DNA of 64,000 nt. Origin: Deltaproteobacteria bacterium. Lineage in GTDB: Bacteria; Myxococcota_A; UBA9042; PHBI01. Both the position numbers and the translations under genes were made by a program. The notes beneath the pieces are model-generated. The model saw only the letters and a program-made list of their open reading frames with translations, was not told the origin of the DNA and did no database searches. Positions within the stretch are counted from its first letter, which is position 1. Each line of letters begins with the position of its first letter. The stretch spans positions 620,001 through 684,000 of the forward strand of contig JACKFA010000005.1 of the NCBI GenBank assembly GCA_020632715.1. Reading direction: 5' to 3'. Shown here piece by piece: positions 19,301 through 28,298 of this stretch.

Positions 19301-20872
19301 CGGCGGTGGTCGGCGGCCGGTGGGCGGGCTCGACCGAGCGCGGCGCTGGTGGCGCTGGCCGCCGTCGACGCGGGACCACGCGGAGGGCGCGGGGAGGCCG
19401 AGGTCGACCTCGACGCAGTGGAGCGCGGCGATGGGCGGGGAGGTGCCGGCGGCGACGCCGAGGGGCGTCAGCCGCGCGGGCGTGACGAGCTGGCCGGGGC
19501 GGAGGACCACGCCGAGCGAGCTCGTGCCGCCGCGCCCGGTGTCGTAGGCCGCGACGAGGGCGCCGTCGGCGATGTCGAAGACGTCGAGGTTCTGGTCGAG
19601 CTGGAGGAGGGCGAGGTGCCCGCGCTCGTCGAGGAGGGGGCCGCGTGAGGAGGCGAGGAAGGCCACCCAACGCGGACCGGCGGTATCGAACACGGTGACG
19701 CCGCCGCTCGCGACGGCGATGAATGCGTCGTCCCCGGTGGTCAGGAGCTCGCCGTCGATCTGGAGCAGCACGTCGTCCAAGGCGTGGGCGACGTCGCCCT
19801 GCGCGTCGAGGAGGTCGACGCCGCCGTCGCGGCCCGCGATGACGTGGCCCGATGGCGTGGGCGTGGCGCCGTAGTAGATCGGCGGGCGCGGCGGCTCGGC
19901 CGGTGTCGACCGGCGGACGCGCGGCTCGCCGTCGAGGGAGAAAGAGTACACGCCGCAGGAGCCGACGAGCCAGAGGGTGTCGTCGAGGACGAAGGGGTCG
20001 GCGCTCCCCCCTTCGCGGCAGCCGAAGGACGCCTCGGTCGTGAGGAGGCCGGTCCAGCGCGTGGCGCCCGCGACGTCGAGGGACGAGACGGTGTTGCCGA
20101 CGACGACGTAGACGTTGCCGTCCCAATCGAGCGCCGGGAGGACGCGGACGCCGAAGCTCGCGGCGGGATCGGCGGGGTCGGCGACGAGGCCGCGGCGCCA
20201 GCGGAGCTCGCCGCTCGGGGAGACCCGCTGGAGCCAGGCGCTCGCGGTGCCGTCGGCGAAGTACTCGTTCCCGACGACGAGGACGTCTCCGGCGTCGGTG
20301 ACGAGCATCGCGAGCGGCCTCGTCCCGGGGAGCTCGGACGTCCAGCGCGCGGTCCCGTCGGCGTCGACCGCGTGGAGGAGCGAGGGCGGGACGAGCGCGG
20401 TGCCCGTGTAGCCGGCGGTGACGATGAAGACGGTGTCGTCATCGGCAGCGAAGACCGGGGACGAGCCGCCAGGGAAGACGCGCGGGGCGGCGCCTGCGTG
20501 CGCGGGCAGGAAGGGGAGGAGCCAGCGCTCGCGGGCCATGACGCGGACGTCGGCGTGTGGGTCCCAGGCCCACGTGGACCGCACCTGCGGGCCGAACACC
20601 GGCGTGGCGTCGGAGAGCGACGCATCGCTCACGTCATCGGCATCCGCCGCGTCGCGGGCCGGCGCGGCGTCACCGGCGCACGCCGGGACGACGAGCGCCC
20701 CGATGAGCGCGAGCGCGGCGGTGGCAGTGAGCAGGGCGGCCTCGGGGCGGGGCGTGCAGGCACGGGCTTCGGTCGGAGCTCGAGTCTGGCAGAGACTCGC
20801 GCCCGGATCGAGCCGGGGTCGCGTCAGCGAGCACGCCTGCTTCGGAGTTTGTCGGGTGGCATTGCGCGACAA
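19298..20872 (-). CDS. PQQ-like beta-propeller lipoprotein
   Basis: A predicted lipoprotein of up to 524 aa. After a hydrophobic segment and lipobox (VPAC) comes an Asp/Ala linker, then propeller blades with the recurring pattern LHAVDADGTARW, VSPSGELRWRRGL, VSSLDVAGATRWTG and VYSFSLDGEPRV, as in PQQ/BamB-like eight-blade propellers. The start is unclear: the only in-frame upstream codon is a TTG at 20872, which gives about 45 unusual residues before the signal peptide. The C-terminal tail (RRARSSPPTGRRPPP) runs into the repeat array and may not be original. No enzyme residues are recognised. Confidence 0.7.
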   Translation of the reverse strand: MSRNATRQTPKQACSLTRPRLDPGASLCQTRAPTEARACTPRPEAALLTATAALALIGALVVPACAGDAAPARDAADADDVSDASLSDATPVFGPQVRSTWAWDPHADVRVMARERWLLPFLPAHAGAAPRVFPGGSSPVFAADDDTVFIVTAGYTGTALVPPSLLHAVDADGTARWTSELPGTRPLAMLVTDAGDVLVVGNEYFADGTASAWLQRVSPSGELRWRRGLVADPADPAASFGVRVLPALDWDGNVYVVVGNTVSSLDVAGATRWTGLLTTEASFGCREGGSADPFVLDDTLWLVGSCGVYSFSLDGEPRVRRSTPAEPPRPPIYYGATPTPSGHVIAGRDGGVDLLDAQGDVAHALDDVLLQIDGELLTTGDDAFIAVASGGVTVFDTAGPRWVAFLASSRGPLLDERGHLALLQLDQNLDVFDIADGALVAAYDTGRGGTSSLGVVLRPGQLVTPARLTPLGVAAGTSPPIAALHCVEVDLGLPAPSAWSRVDGGQRHQRRARSSPPTGRRPPP

Positions 20873-20874
20873 CG

Positions 20875-20886
20875 ATAGTCGACTAT
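20875..20886. promoter_or_regulatory. Perfect 12-bp palindrome in divergent start region
   Basis: ATAGTCGACTAT is a perfect palindrome between the divergent starts of the PQQ-propeller and unknown-protein genes, and is AT-rich for this genome. An operator for one or both genes is the natural reading, but no regulator can be named. Confidence 0.4.
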
Positions 20887-20920
20887 AGCCTCAATGAAAC
20901 CCTCTCCCAGGAGTCGCTCC

Positions 20921-21772
20921 ATGCCCGAGACCGCCGCCTCGATCCTGCCGCTCGTGCAGGTCACGATCGCCCCCATCACCGACGCGGAGCGCGCCGGCGC
21001 GATGACCGCGCTCGCCCCGATCCTCGATCGCTACGGCGCGGGCGAGGACCGAGTCCCGCGCACCGACCTCGCCTCGGCGTCGGGGATCTTCCTCCGCGCC
21101 GACGCCCACGCGCGCCTCCCCGACGTCCGCGAGCGCTGGCGCGCGCTGCCTGCCGCCGAGTTCGACGTCGGCTGCCTCGACGCGCTCCGGCCCCTCGCGG
21201 TCGGCTGCCGCGAGGTCCGCGCGGCCGTCTCGAGCTTCGACGCGCAGCTGACCGCGGCCAAGGTGCCGCTCGCGCTCGCCACCGAGGCGACCGCCCACAA
21301 GCAGCGCGTCATGCGCTACGTCGACTACCAGCTGAGCGGGAACCCGGCGCTCGCCCGCGAGATCGCCGACATCCGCTCCGGCACGGGCTATCTCGACCTC
21401 GAGAGCGATCTCCGGCGCCTCGCCGTGCTCGTCCGGAGCCAGGAGGCGGTGCTCGCGCAGGACCGCTTCTTCGCCCCCGACGACGCCGCCGCCTGCACGC
21501 GCCTCGCGGACGCCCTCGCCGCCGAGCTCGCGACCGACGCCGCCGCGCCGAGCGACTGGCTGACCCGTGTCCAGACCGCCGTCTACCGCTGCTACCACCT
21601 CGAGGTCATGCCGACCGCCGCCTGGCTCTTCCGAAAGACGCCGAGCGCCCTCGCCTACTACCCGTCCGTCTACCGCGGCGGCCCGCGAAGCCGTGCCGCC
21701 TCGGGCGACGCGCCGGACCTCGCCGACGCCCCGCTCGACGCCGACATCCCGACCGAGCCAATCACCGCGTGA
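20921..21772 (+). CDS. Unknown soluble helical protein
   Basis: A 283-aa protein without signal peptide or membrane helix. The start is the ATG at 20921 because AGGAG lies 7 bp upstream; an ATG at 20894 has no such site. It is mostly helical: an N-terminal segment (MPETAASILPLVQVTIAPIT), a middle with HKQRVMRYVDYQLSG and YLDLESDLRRLAVLV, and a C-terminal half with conserved-looking aromatic positions (YRCYHLEVMPTAAWLF). I do not recognise the family. It is followed directly by the 42-bp repeat array and convergent hsdR. Confidence 0.6.
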   Translation: MPETAASILPLVQVTIAPITDAERAGAMTALAPILDRYGAGEDRVPRTDLASASGIFLRADAHARLPDVRERWRALPAAEFDVGCLDALRPLAVGCREVRAAVSSFDAQLTAAKVPLALATEATAHKQRVMRYVDYQLSGNPALAREIADIRSGTGYLDLESDLRRLAVLVRSQEAVLAQDRFFAPDDAAACTRLADALAAELATDAAAPSDWLTRVQTAVYRCYHLEVMPTAAWLFRKTPSALAYYPSVYRGGPRSRAASGDAPDLADAPLDADIPTEPITA

Positions 21773-21778
21773 CCCTCG

Positions 21779-22125
21779 GACCTTGGCGGGAGGGCCCGGA
21801 CGACCTTCCGCCAAGGTTCGGACCTTGGCCGACTGTCCCGAACGACCTCCCGCCAAGGTCACGACCTACGCCGGCGGTCGCAGACGACCTCCCGCCAAGG
21901 TCAGAACCTACGCCGACGGTCCCGGACGACCTTCCTCCAAGGTTCGAACCTTCGCCGCGGTCCCGGACGGCCGTCCGCCAAGGTTCGACCCTTCGCCCGA
22001 GGTCCCGAGCGACCGTGCCCCAAGGTTCGAACCTTCGCCCGAGGTCCCGAGCGACCGTCCGCCAGGGTTCGAACCTACGCCCTCGGTCACCGGGCCGCTC
22101 CCGCCGAGGTCCAAACCTCGGCCCC
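21779..22125. repeat. 42-bp tandem hairpin repeats (8 units)
   Basis: Eight units spaced 42 bp (one 41): CCAAGG-like cores at 21811, 21853, 21895, 21937, 21978, 22020, 22062 and 22104. Each has an inverted repeat around AGGT...ACCT. In two units it extends to the perfect palindrome AAGGTTCGAACCTT. The first unit pairs CCAAGGT with ACCTTGG and the last pairs CCGAGGT with ACCTCGG, a compensatory change. Because 42 is a multiple of three the array is open in several frames on both strands, but I do not think it is translated. It fills the convergent gap before hsdR. Confidence 0.92.
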
Positions 22126-22130
22126 GCGCG

Positions 22131-25100
22131 TCACGCGAACGCTGGCGCCGTCCCCGCCCAGTCGCGGCACACCGTCTCGGCCTGCTCGATGACGGTCTTC
22201 ACGGCCTCGGCCTGCTTGTCGGGCGGGTAGCCGTGCTTTTTCAGGAGGCGCTTCACCTTCCGGCGCATGTCGGCGCGCACGGCCTCCTTCTGCGTCCAGT
22301 CGAGCGACACCGACGCGCGGATGGCCGCCACGAGATCGTGCGCGATGGCCGCGAGGACCTTGTCGCCCATGACCTCGCGGACGCCCCCGTGGTCGGCGAG
22401 CGCGTCGTAGAACGCGAGCTCGTCCTCGGTGAGCCCGAGCGCCTCGCCCCGCTTGGGCGCTGCCTGCATCGCCTTCGCGAGCTCGATGAGCTCGGCGATG
22501 ATCTGCGCCGACTCGAGCGCGCGGTTCTGGTACGCGAGGAGCGTCTTCGTCAGCATCTCGCTGAACTTCCGGCTCTGGACGACGTTCCGCTCGGCGAGCC
22601 CGCGGATCTCGTCGTTCAGGAGCTTCTGCAGGAGCTCGAGCTGGAGGTTCCGGTACGGCGAGGCCTCGAGCGTCGCGAGGAACTCGTCCGAGAGGATCGA
22701 CAGGTCCGGCTTCTTCAGGCCCGCCGCCCCGAAGATGTCGATGACCCCGTCAGCCGCGACCGCCGCCGACACGATCTGCCGGATCGCGAGGTCGAGCTCC
22801 TCGCCCGTCTTCCCGTCGCCGCCGCCCGGCCCGGTCGTCGTGTACTTCTTCGTGTTCGCCTGCACCGCCTGGAAGAAGCCGAGCTCGTCGCGATGCCCGC
22901 GCGCCTCCTCGAGGTGGATGGCGATGGCCGCCGCCTTGTTGAGGACGACCATCGCCTCGAGGAAGCGCTTCTTCAGCTCGGGCGTCGCCGACACGTGGTC
23001 GACGCCCGCCGCGAGGAGGTCGAGCCGCGCCGCGTGGGAGTCACCGAACCAGGCCGCGTAGTCGAGGCCGTGGAACATCGCGCGCACGACGTCGAGCTTC
23101 TCGACGAGCACGCGGAGCGCCGCCTCGATAGGCACCCCCGGCCGCTCGCGCGCCTCCCCGCCGTAGGCCCCGACGGCCTTCTTCAGCTGCTCGGCGATCC
23201 CGAGGTAGTCGACCACGAGCCCGGCCGGCTTGTCCTTGAAGACCCGGTTCACGCGCGCGATGGCCTGCATGAGGCCGTGCCCCTTCATGGGCTTGTCGAG
23301 GTAGAGGGTGTGGGCGCAGGGGGCGTCGAAGCCTGTGAGCCACATGTCGCGGACGATGACGAGGCGCAGCGGATCGGCCGGGTCCTTGAAGCGCTTCTCG
23401 ATCTCCTTCAGGCGCGCCTTCGGCCGGATGTGCGGCTGGAACTCGGGCGGGTCGCTCGCGGCCCCGGTCATGACGACCTTCACGGCGCCGGTGTCGTCGC
23501 TGTCGCCGCGCCACGCGGGGCGGAGCTTCACGATCTCGTCGTAGAGGGCGACCGCGATGCGCCGCGACATCGCGACGATCATCGCCTTCCCGGCGAGGAT
23601 CTCGGTGCGCCGCTCGAAGTGGGCGACGAGGTCCTCGGCGACGAGGCGGATCCGCTCCTCGGTGCCGACCATGGCCTCGAGCCGCGCCCAGCGGCTCTTG
23701 AGCTTGCCCTTGACGGCGTCCTCGGCGTCCTCGGTGACCTCCTCGAACTCCTCGTCGAGCTTCGGGCGCTTGTCCTCGGGGAGCTTGATGCGGGCGAGGC
23801 GCGCCTCGTAGTGGATCGGGACGGTGGCCTCGTCCTCGACGGCCTGGGAGATGGTGTAGGTGTCGATGTAGTCGCCGAAGACGGCGGGGGTGCTCTTGTC
23901 GTCGAGCTCGATGGGGGTGCCGGTGAAGCCGATGAACGAGGCGTTCGGGAGCGCGTCGCGGAGGTGGCGGGCGAAGCCGTCGACGAGCTCGTACTGGCTC
24001 CGGTGGGCCTCGTCGGTGATGACGACGACGTTCCGGCGGGCGGTGAGCGTCGGGAAGCGGACCTCGTCTTTGCCGAGGCCGAACTTCTGGATCGTCGAGA
24101 AGACGACGCCGCCGCTCGCGACCTGGAGGAGCTCGCGGAGGTGCTCGCGGCTCTCGGCCTGGACGGGGGGCGGGAGGAGGCCCTTCGCGGCGCTGAACTG
24201 GGAGAAGAGCTGGCCGTCGAGGTCGTTCCGGTCGGTGACGACGACGAGGGTCGGGTTCTCTAGCGCCGGCTCGACGATGAGCTTCCCGGCGTAGAAGGCC
24301 ATGGAGATGGACTTCCCGGAGCCCTGGGTGTGCCAGACGACGCCGATCTTCTTGTCGCCCCTGGGCGACGCGGCGCGGACGGTGGCCCGGACGGCCTTGT
24401 TGACGGCGTGGAACTGGTGGTAGCCGGCGACCTTCTTGATGAAGCCGTCGTCGGTCTCCCAGAGGACGAAGTGGCGGACGAAGTCGAGGAGGCGGGTCTT
24501 CTCGAAGAGGCCGCGGAGGAGGACGGCGAGCTTCGAGACGGCCGGGGAGGCGAGGGTCTCGCCGTCGATGGTGCGCCAGGGGCCGAAGCGCTCGAAGCCG
24601 GCGGTGAGGCTCCCGACCTTGGCCTCGGTGCCGTCGGAGACGACGAGGAGCTCGTTCGTCTCGAAGAGGGCGGGGGTCTGGGCCTTGTAGGTCTGGAGCT
24701 GGTTCCAGGCGGTCTTGATGGTGGCGTTCGCGTCGGTCGGGCTCTTGAGCTCGATGACGGCGAGGGGGAGGCCGTTCAGGTAGACGACGAGGTCGGGGCG
24801 GCGGGTGTGGTGGCCGTGGACGACGGTGAGCTGGTTGACGACGAGCCAGTCGTTCCAATCGGGGCGGTCGAAGTCGACGAGCCAGGCGAGGTCGCCGCGG
24901 GTGCCGCCGTCGGGGGCGCGGACCTGGACCTCGACGCCGCGCGTCAGCAGCCGATGGAAGGCCGCGTTGTTCTCGAGGAGGGACGGGCTCTCGGGGCGGA
25001 GGACGCGGCGGGCGACGGTGTCGAGGGTGTCGGCGTCGAGGCGCGGGTTCAGGCGGGTGAGCGCCTGGCGGAGGCGCCCGGGGAGGATGACGTCGGCGAA

Positions 25101-25220
25101 GGTGGGGCGCTCGGGGGCGTCGCCGCCGGGGGCGATGACGGGGCCGGGGATGTAGTGGTAGCCGAGCCCGACGAGGTACTCGACGGCGGCCGCCTCCACC
25201 ACGGACTCGAAGCCCGCCAT
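22131..25220 (-). CDS. hsdR: Type I restriction endonuclease, motor/nuclease subunit HsdR
   Basis: A 1,029-aa subunit that translocates DNA with ATP and cuts unmethylated DNA as part of an R2M2S complex. The N-terminal PD-(D/E)xK-type nuclease shows Asp in RPDLVVYLNG and the ELK motif (VIELKSP, about residues 142-160). Walker A HTQGSGKS lies near 297, DEAH in VVITDEAHRS near 401, and motif III GFTGTP just after. Motif VI is AIARVNRVFKDKP. The C-terminal helical region ends in a coiled, Lys-rich tail. All core residues are present, so it looks intact. Its ATG shares one base with the hsdS stop (TGATG), so it is third in the operon. Confidence 0.96.
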   Translation of the reverse strand: MAGFESVVEAAAVEYLVGLGYHYIPGPVIAPGGDAPERPTFADVILPGRLRQALTRLNPRLDADTLDTVARRVLRPESPSLLENNAAFHRLLTRGVEVQVRAPDGGTRGDLAWLVDFDRPDWNDWLVVNQLTVVHGHHTRRPDLVVYLNGLPLAVIELKSPTDANATIKTAWNQLQTYKAQTPALFETNELLVVSDGTEAKVGSLTAGFERFGPWRTIDGETLASPAVSKLAVLLRGLFEKTRLLDFVRHFVLWETDDGFIKKVAGYHQFHAVNKAVRATVRAASPRGDKKIGVVWHTQGSGKSISMAFYAGKLIVEPALENPTLVVVTDRNDLDGQLFSQFSAAKGLLPPPVQAESREHLRELLQVASGGVVFSTIQKFGLGKDEVRFPTLTARRNVVVITDEAHRSQYELVDGFARHLRDALPNASFIGFTGTPIELDDKSTPAVFGDYIDTYTISQAVEDEATVPIHYEARLARIKLPEDKRPKLDEEFEEVTEDAEDAVKGKLKSRWARLEAMVGTEERIRLVAEDLVAHFERRTEILAGKAMIVAMSRRIAVALYDEIVKLRPAWRGDSDDTGAVKVVMTGAASDPPEFQPHIRPKARLKEIEKRFKDPADPLRLVIVRDMWLTGFDAPCAHTLYLDKPMKGHGLMQAIARVNRVFKDKPAGLVVDYLGIAEQLKKAVGAYGGEARERPGVPIEAALRVLVEKLDVVRAMFHGLDYAAWFGDSHAARLDLLAAGVDHVSATPELKKRFLEAMVVLNKAAAIAIHLEEARGHRDELGFFQAVQANTKKYTTTGPGGGDGKTGEELDLAIRQIVSAAVAADGVIDIFGAAGLKKPDLSILSDEFLATLEASPYRNLQLELLQKLLNDEIRGLAERNVVQSRKFSEMLTKTLLAYQNRALESAQIIAELIELAKAMQAAPKRGEALGLTEDELAFYDALADHGGVREVMGDKVLAAIAHDLVAAIRASVSLDWTQKEAVRADMRRKVKRLLKKHGYPPDKQAEAVKTVIEQAETVCRDWAGTAPAFA

Positions 25221-26530
25221 CAGAGGACCGCCTCGACGGCGGCCTCGGCCTCGGGGACGCGGATCTCGCCCGAGATGAGCTTCGGGAGGAGGGCGTCGCG
25301 GAGGGCGGCGAGGGTGCGGGATTCTCGAGCATTTGAAAGAATGTGCCCAACCATCGGTGAGACCAGGTCACCGAAGCGCCCGAGAGAGCCGCCGCATGGA
25401 ACGAGAACCCGCATTTTTAGAAGATTGCGGCGGGGCAATGAGGGAATGGCAACGCCAGTCCCCAAGCGTCGCATCTCCGCCATGACGGGGTCTGACGCGA
25501 ACCAGAAATATGCGAACTCCTGCGTAAGCGGCTCAACAACGCGCAACCGGTAGACGTGGCTGTTGATCGCACACTGTGCAAACGGAAATCCGTCACCCAA
25601 TAGGCCCACATGGGGCCGAAAATCGCCCGGCTTGCCTCCATCCTTGTAGATGAGGACATCGCGACTCTTCAGCACACCCTGACGAAGACGTCGGAAGAAG
25701 TCCACCGGAACGTATTTTGTCTTCGAGAAGTCAAAGACACCGAGGCCGTCGATACTCTCCGCTCCAATGCTTGGGACGCCGTCGGAGAATGAGCCGACCC
25801 CGCCAGTGGGACGACTGCCTGTCTCAAGTTCAGAGACGATATCCGCCACAACCGCGAATCGCCATCCGCGGGGCAATCGACATCCTTCGCTCTCGACCAG
25901 CTCGGAGGCGGGCACGCCGTCGAAGTCGATGAACCAGGACTTGAAGATGGCCTGCGCCATGTCCTCGAGCGTCCGGTTCATCTTCCGGTTCAGCTCGATC
26001 TTGTCGTCGAGCGCCCCGAGCACGCCAGCGATGCGCCGCTGCTCATCGAGCGGCGGAATCGGCAGGTCGAAATCGGAGATCTGCGTTGCAGAAATGTGCG
26101 GAACGGTCGAACCGGTCTGCACGGCCAATAGGTATGCTGTGAATGATGGATGGCACAACGCCGCATACAGGAAGCCGCTATCCAGCTGCTGAGCGAGTTG
26201 CGGCCTGAGACGGGCAACGCGTTGTACAAGCAATGACGGCACATCGTCATCGGAGACACGAAAGAGCTTCAGTCCTGAGGGTATCCAAGGTCGATCCATC
26301 GCGAGAACTACGTCGCCCGGCCGAAGGTGATAGACGTCGAGATTGGACGACGCTGTGGATGGCCAGTAGCGCGATTTCGCCCAGTCGGCACGTCCCGGTG
26401 CTACGTTGGCTCCGAGGAGCAGTCGTGGACCGACTGGTTCTTCCTTGAAATCGCTCGAGCGGAACGGAAAGCCACATTGCAGGTTCACGACGGTACCAAG
26501 CTTGCTTAGCGGCCAGGCTGTCTCAATCAC
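25220..26530 (-). CDS. hsdS: Type I RM specificity subunit HsdS
   Basis: A 436-aa subunit that recognises the bipartite DNA target. It starts at a GTG overlapping the hsdM TGA by four bases. Two target recognition domains (about 1-165 and 216-390) are separated by a conserved helical spacer (IPPLDEQRRIAGVLGALDDK then MNRTLEDMAQAIFKSWFIDF), with a second helical segment at the C-terminus (RDALLPKLISGEIRV). The recognition domains are clearly poorer in GC than the flanks: bases 25321-25380 contain 32 G/C of 60. The conserved spacer keeps the GC-rich style of the genome. This mosaic is expected when recognition domains are exchanged by horizontal transfer. Confidence 0.93.
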   Translation of the reverse strand: MIETAWPLSKLGTVVNLQCGFPFRSSDFKEEPVGPRLLLGANVAPGRADWAKSRYWPSTASSNLDVYHLRPGDVVLAMDRPWIPSGLKLFRVSDDDVPSLLVQRVARLRPQLAQQLDSGFLYAALCHPSFTAYLLAVQTGSTVPHISATQISDFDLPIPPLDEQRRIAGVLGALDDKIELNRKMNRTLEDMAQAIFKSWFIDFDGVPASELVESEGCRLPRGWRFAVVADIVSELETGSRPTGGVGSFSDGVPSIGAESIDGLGVFDFSKTKYVPVDFFRRLRQGVLKSRDVLIYKDGGKPGDFRPHVGLLGDGFPFAQCAINSHVYRLRVVEPLTQEFAYFWFASDPVMAEMRRLGTGVAIPSLPRRNLLKMRVLVPCGGSLGRFGDLVSPMVGHILSNARESRTLAALRDALLPKLISGEIRVPEAEAAVEAVL

Positions 26531-28134
26531 AGTACACCAAATCCGATCGCTGACAGCGCCCTCCGAATCTCCCCATCCAACCGCGCTCCCTCCGCCATCT
26601 GCGCGCTGAGCTCCGCCGTCAGGCGCTCCATCTTCTCCTCGAAGGGCTCGCCGTCGTCCTCGACCTCCTCGGCGCCCACGTACCGCCCGGGCGTGAGCAC
26701 GCCGTCGTGGGCCAGGATCTCCTCGGTCGTCGCCGACTTGCAGAACCCGGGCACATCCTCGTATGTGCCACCCGTCCCGCGCCAGGCGTGGTAGGTGTCC
26801 GCGACCCTCGCCACGTCCGCCGGGTCGAGGACGCGGTTCACGCGCGTCTCCATGCGGCCGAGCTTCCGGGCGTCGATGAAGAGCGTCTCCCCGCGCCGGT
26901 CCCGCCTCCCGGCCTCGCCGCCGCCGGCCTTGCTCTTCGTCAGGAACCAGAGGCAGACCGGGATCTGCGTCGCGTAGAAGAGCTGGCCCGGGCAGGCCAC
27001 CATGCAGTCGACGAGGTCCGCCTCGATGAGGCGGCGGCGGATCTCCCCCTCCCCCGACTGCATCGACGACATCGACCCGTTCGCGAGCACGAAGCCGGCC
27101 GTCCCCGTGGGTGCGAGGTGGTGCAGGAAGTGCTGCACCCAGGCAAAGTTCGCGTTCCCGGCCGGCGGGGCGCCGTACCTCCAGCGGACGTCGTCCGGGA
27201 GGCGGTCGCCGCCCCACTGCGAGATGTTGAAGGGCGGGTTCGCGAGGATGAAGTCGGCGCGGAGGTCCGGGTGGAGGTCCTCGTGGAAGCTGTCGCCGTG
27301 CTTTGGGCCGAGGTTCGCCTCGATGCCGCGGATGGCGAGGTTCATGCGCGCCATCCGCCACGTCGTGCGGTTGCTCTCCTGGCCATAGACCGTGACCTGG
27401 TCGCGCCGGCCGCCGTGGGCGTCGAGGAACTTGAGGCTCTGGACGAACATGCCGCCCGAGCCGCAGCACGGGTCGTAGACGCGCCCGCGGTAGGGCTCGA
27501 GCATCTCGACGAGGAGGCGGACGATGCTCGTCGGCGTGTAGAACTCGCCGCCGCCGCGCCCCTCGGCCGAGGCGAAGCGCGAGAGGAAGTACTCGTAGAC
27601 GCGCCCGAGGGTGTCCTTGTCGCGGTGCTCCTTCTGGCCGAGGCCGATGCCGGAGACGAGGTCGATGAGCTTCCCGAGGCTGTGCTTGTCGAGGTTCGGG
27701 AGGGCGTAGACCTTCGGGAGGACGCCGCGGAGCTTGGGGTTGTCGCGCTCGATGGCGTCCATGGCGTCGTCGAGGGTCTTCCCGATGGTGGGCTGGGTCG
27801 CCTGGGCGCGGATGAACGACCAGCGGGCGGGCTCGGGGACCCAGAAGACGTTCTCGGCGGTGTACTCGTCGCGGTCCTCGAGGAGGTCGTCGAGCTCGTC
27901 GTCGCGCGCGGCGGGGTCTGCGACGAAGTAGTCGCTGTCCGGGTCGGCGACGGCGGCGCGGAGGGCGTCGCGGCGCTCCTCGAAGGCGTCCTCGATGTAC
28001 TTCAGGAAGAGGAGGCCGAGCACGACGTGCTTGTACTCGGCCGGGTCCATGTTGTTCCGGAGGAGGTCGGCGGCGTCCCAGAGCTTCGACTCGAAGCCGA
28101 GGCTGCCGGTGCGCTGGTCGTTCGTCGCGGTCAT
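26527..28134 (-). CDS. hsdM: Type I RM DNA adenine methyltransferase HsdM
   Basis: A 535-aa N6-adenine methyltransferase, first gene of the operon. The N-terminal helical HsdM domain (LWDAADLLRNNMDPAEYKHV) is followed by the SAM-binding motif DPCCGSGGMF near residue 221 and the catalytic NPPF near 298, preceded by ADFILA. The region GGEFYTPTSIVRLLVEML is typical of the family. With HsdS it protects host DNA; with HsdR it forms the restriction complex. The start ATG at 28132-28134 follows a short gap from the divergent metallopeptidase gene. No defect seen. No other defence genes are adjacent. Confidence 0.96.
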   Translation of the reverse strand: MTATNDQRTGSLGFESKLWDAADLLRNNMDPAEYKHVVLGLLFLKYIEDAFEERRDALRAAVADPDSDYFVADPAARDDELDDLLEDRDEYTAENVFWVPEPARWSFIRAQATQPTIGKTLDDAMDAIERDNPKLRGVLPKVYALPNLDKHSLGKLIDLVSGIGLGQKEHRDKDTLGRVYEYFLSRFASAEGRGGGEFYTPTSIVRLLVEMLEPYRGRVYDPCCGSGGMFVQSLKFLDAHGGRRDQVTVYGQESNRTTWRMARMNLAIRGIEANLGPKHGDSFHEDLHPDLRADFILANPPFNISQWGGDRLPDDVRWRYGAPPAGNANFAWVQHFLHHLAPTGTAGFVLANGSMSSMQSGEGEIRRRLIEADLVDCMVACPGQLFYATQIPVCLWFLTKSKAGGGEAGRRDRRGETLFIDARKLGRMETRVNRVLDPADVARVADTYHAWRGTGGTYEDVPGFCKSATTEEILAHDGVLTPGRYVGAEEVEDDGEPFEEKMERLTAELSAQMAEGARLDGEIRRALSAIGFGVL

Positions 28135-28298
28135 CGGGCGTCCCTGTCGTGGTCTACGAGGAATGGAGTCTGCCCGAGGGGGGCGAGGACGTCGAGCGCT
28201 CCGGCGTCTTCGGCCCGGGCGGTGCGGTTCGGGGTCGACGGGCGGGGGTGGGCTGGACTATCGTGTCCACACCACACTCCAGTCGACTCGGGGTTCCC

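Noticed and set aside
21937..22080. GGTTCGAACC strings resembling a tRNA T-loop
   Set aside because: They recur in each 42-bp unit and lack acceptor, D and anticodon arms.
21769..22230. Protein-coding frame made of 14-residue repeats (DDLPPRFEP type)
   Set aside because: It is a by-product of the 42-bp array, open on both strands; stem covariation and loss of the pattern after the array speak against translation.
22131..28134. Larger defence island or mobile element around the type I RM genes
   Set aside because: No integrase, transposase, tRNA or further defence gene is present; flanking genes look native in composition.
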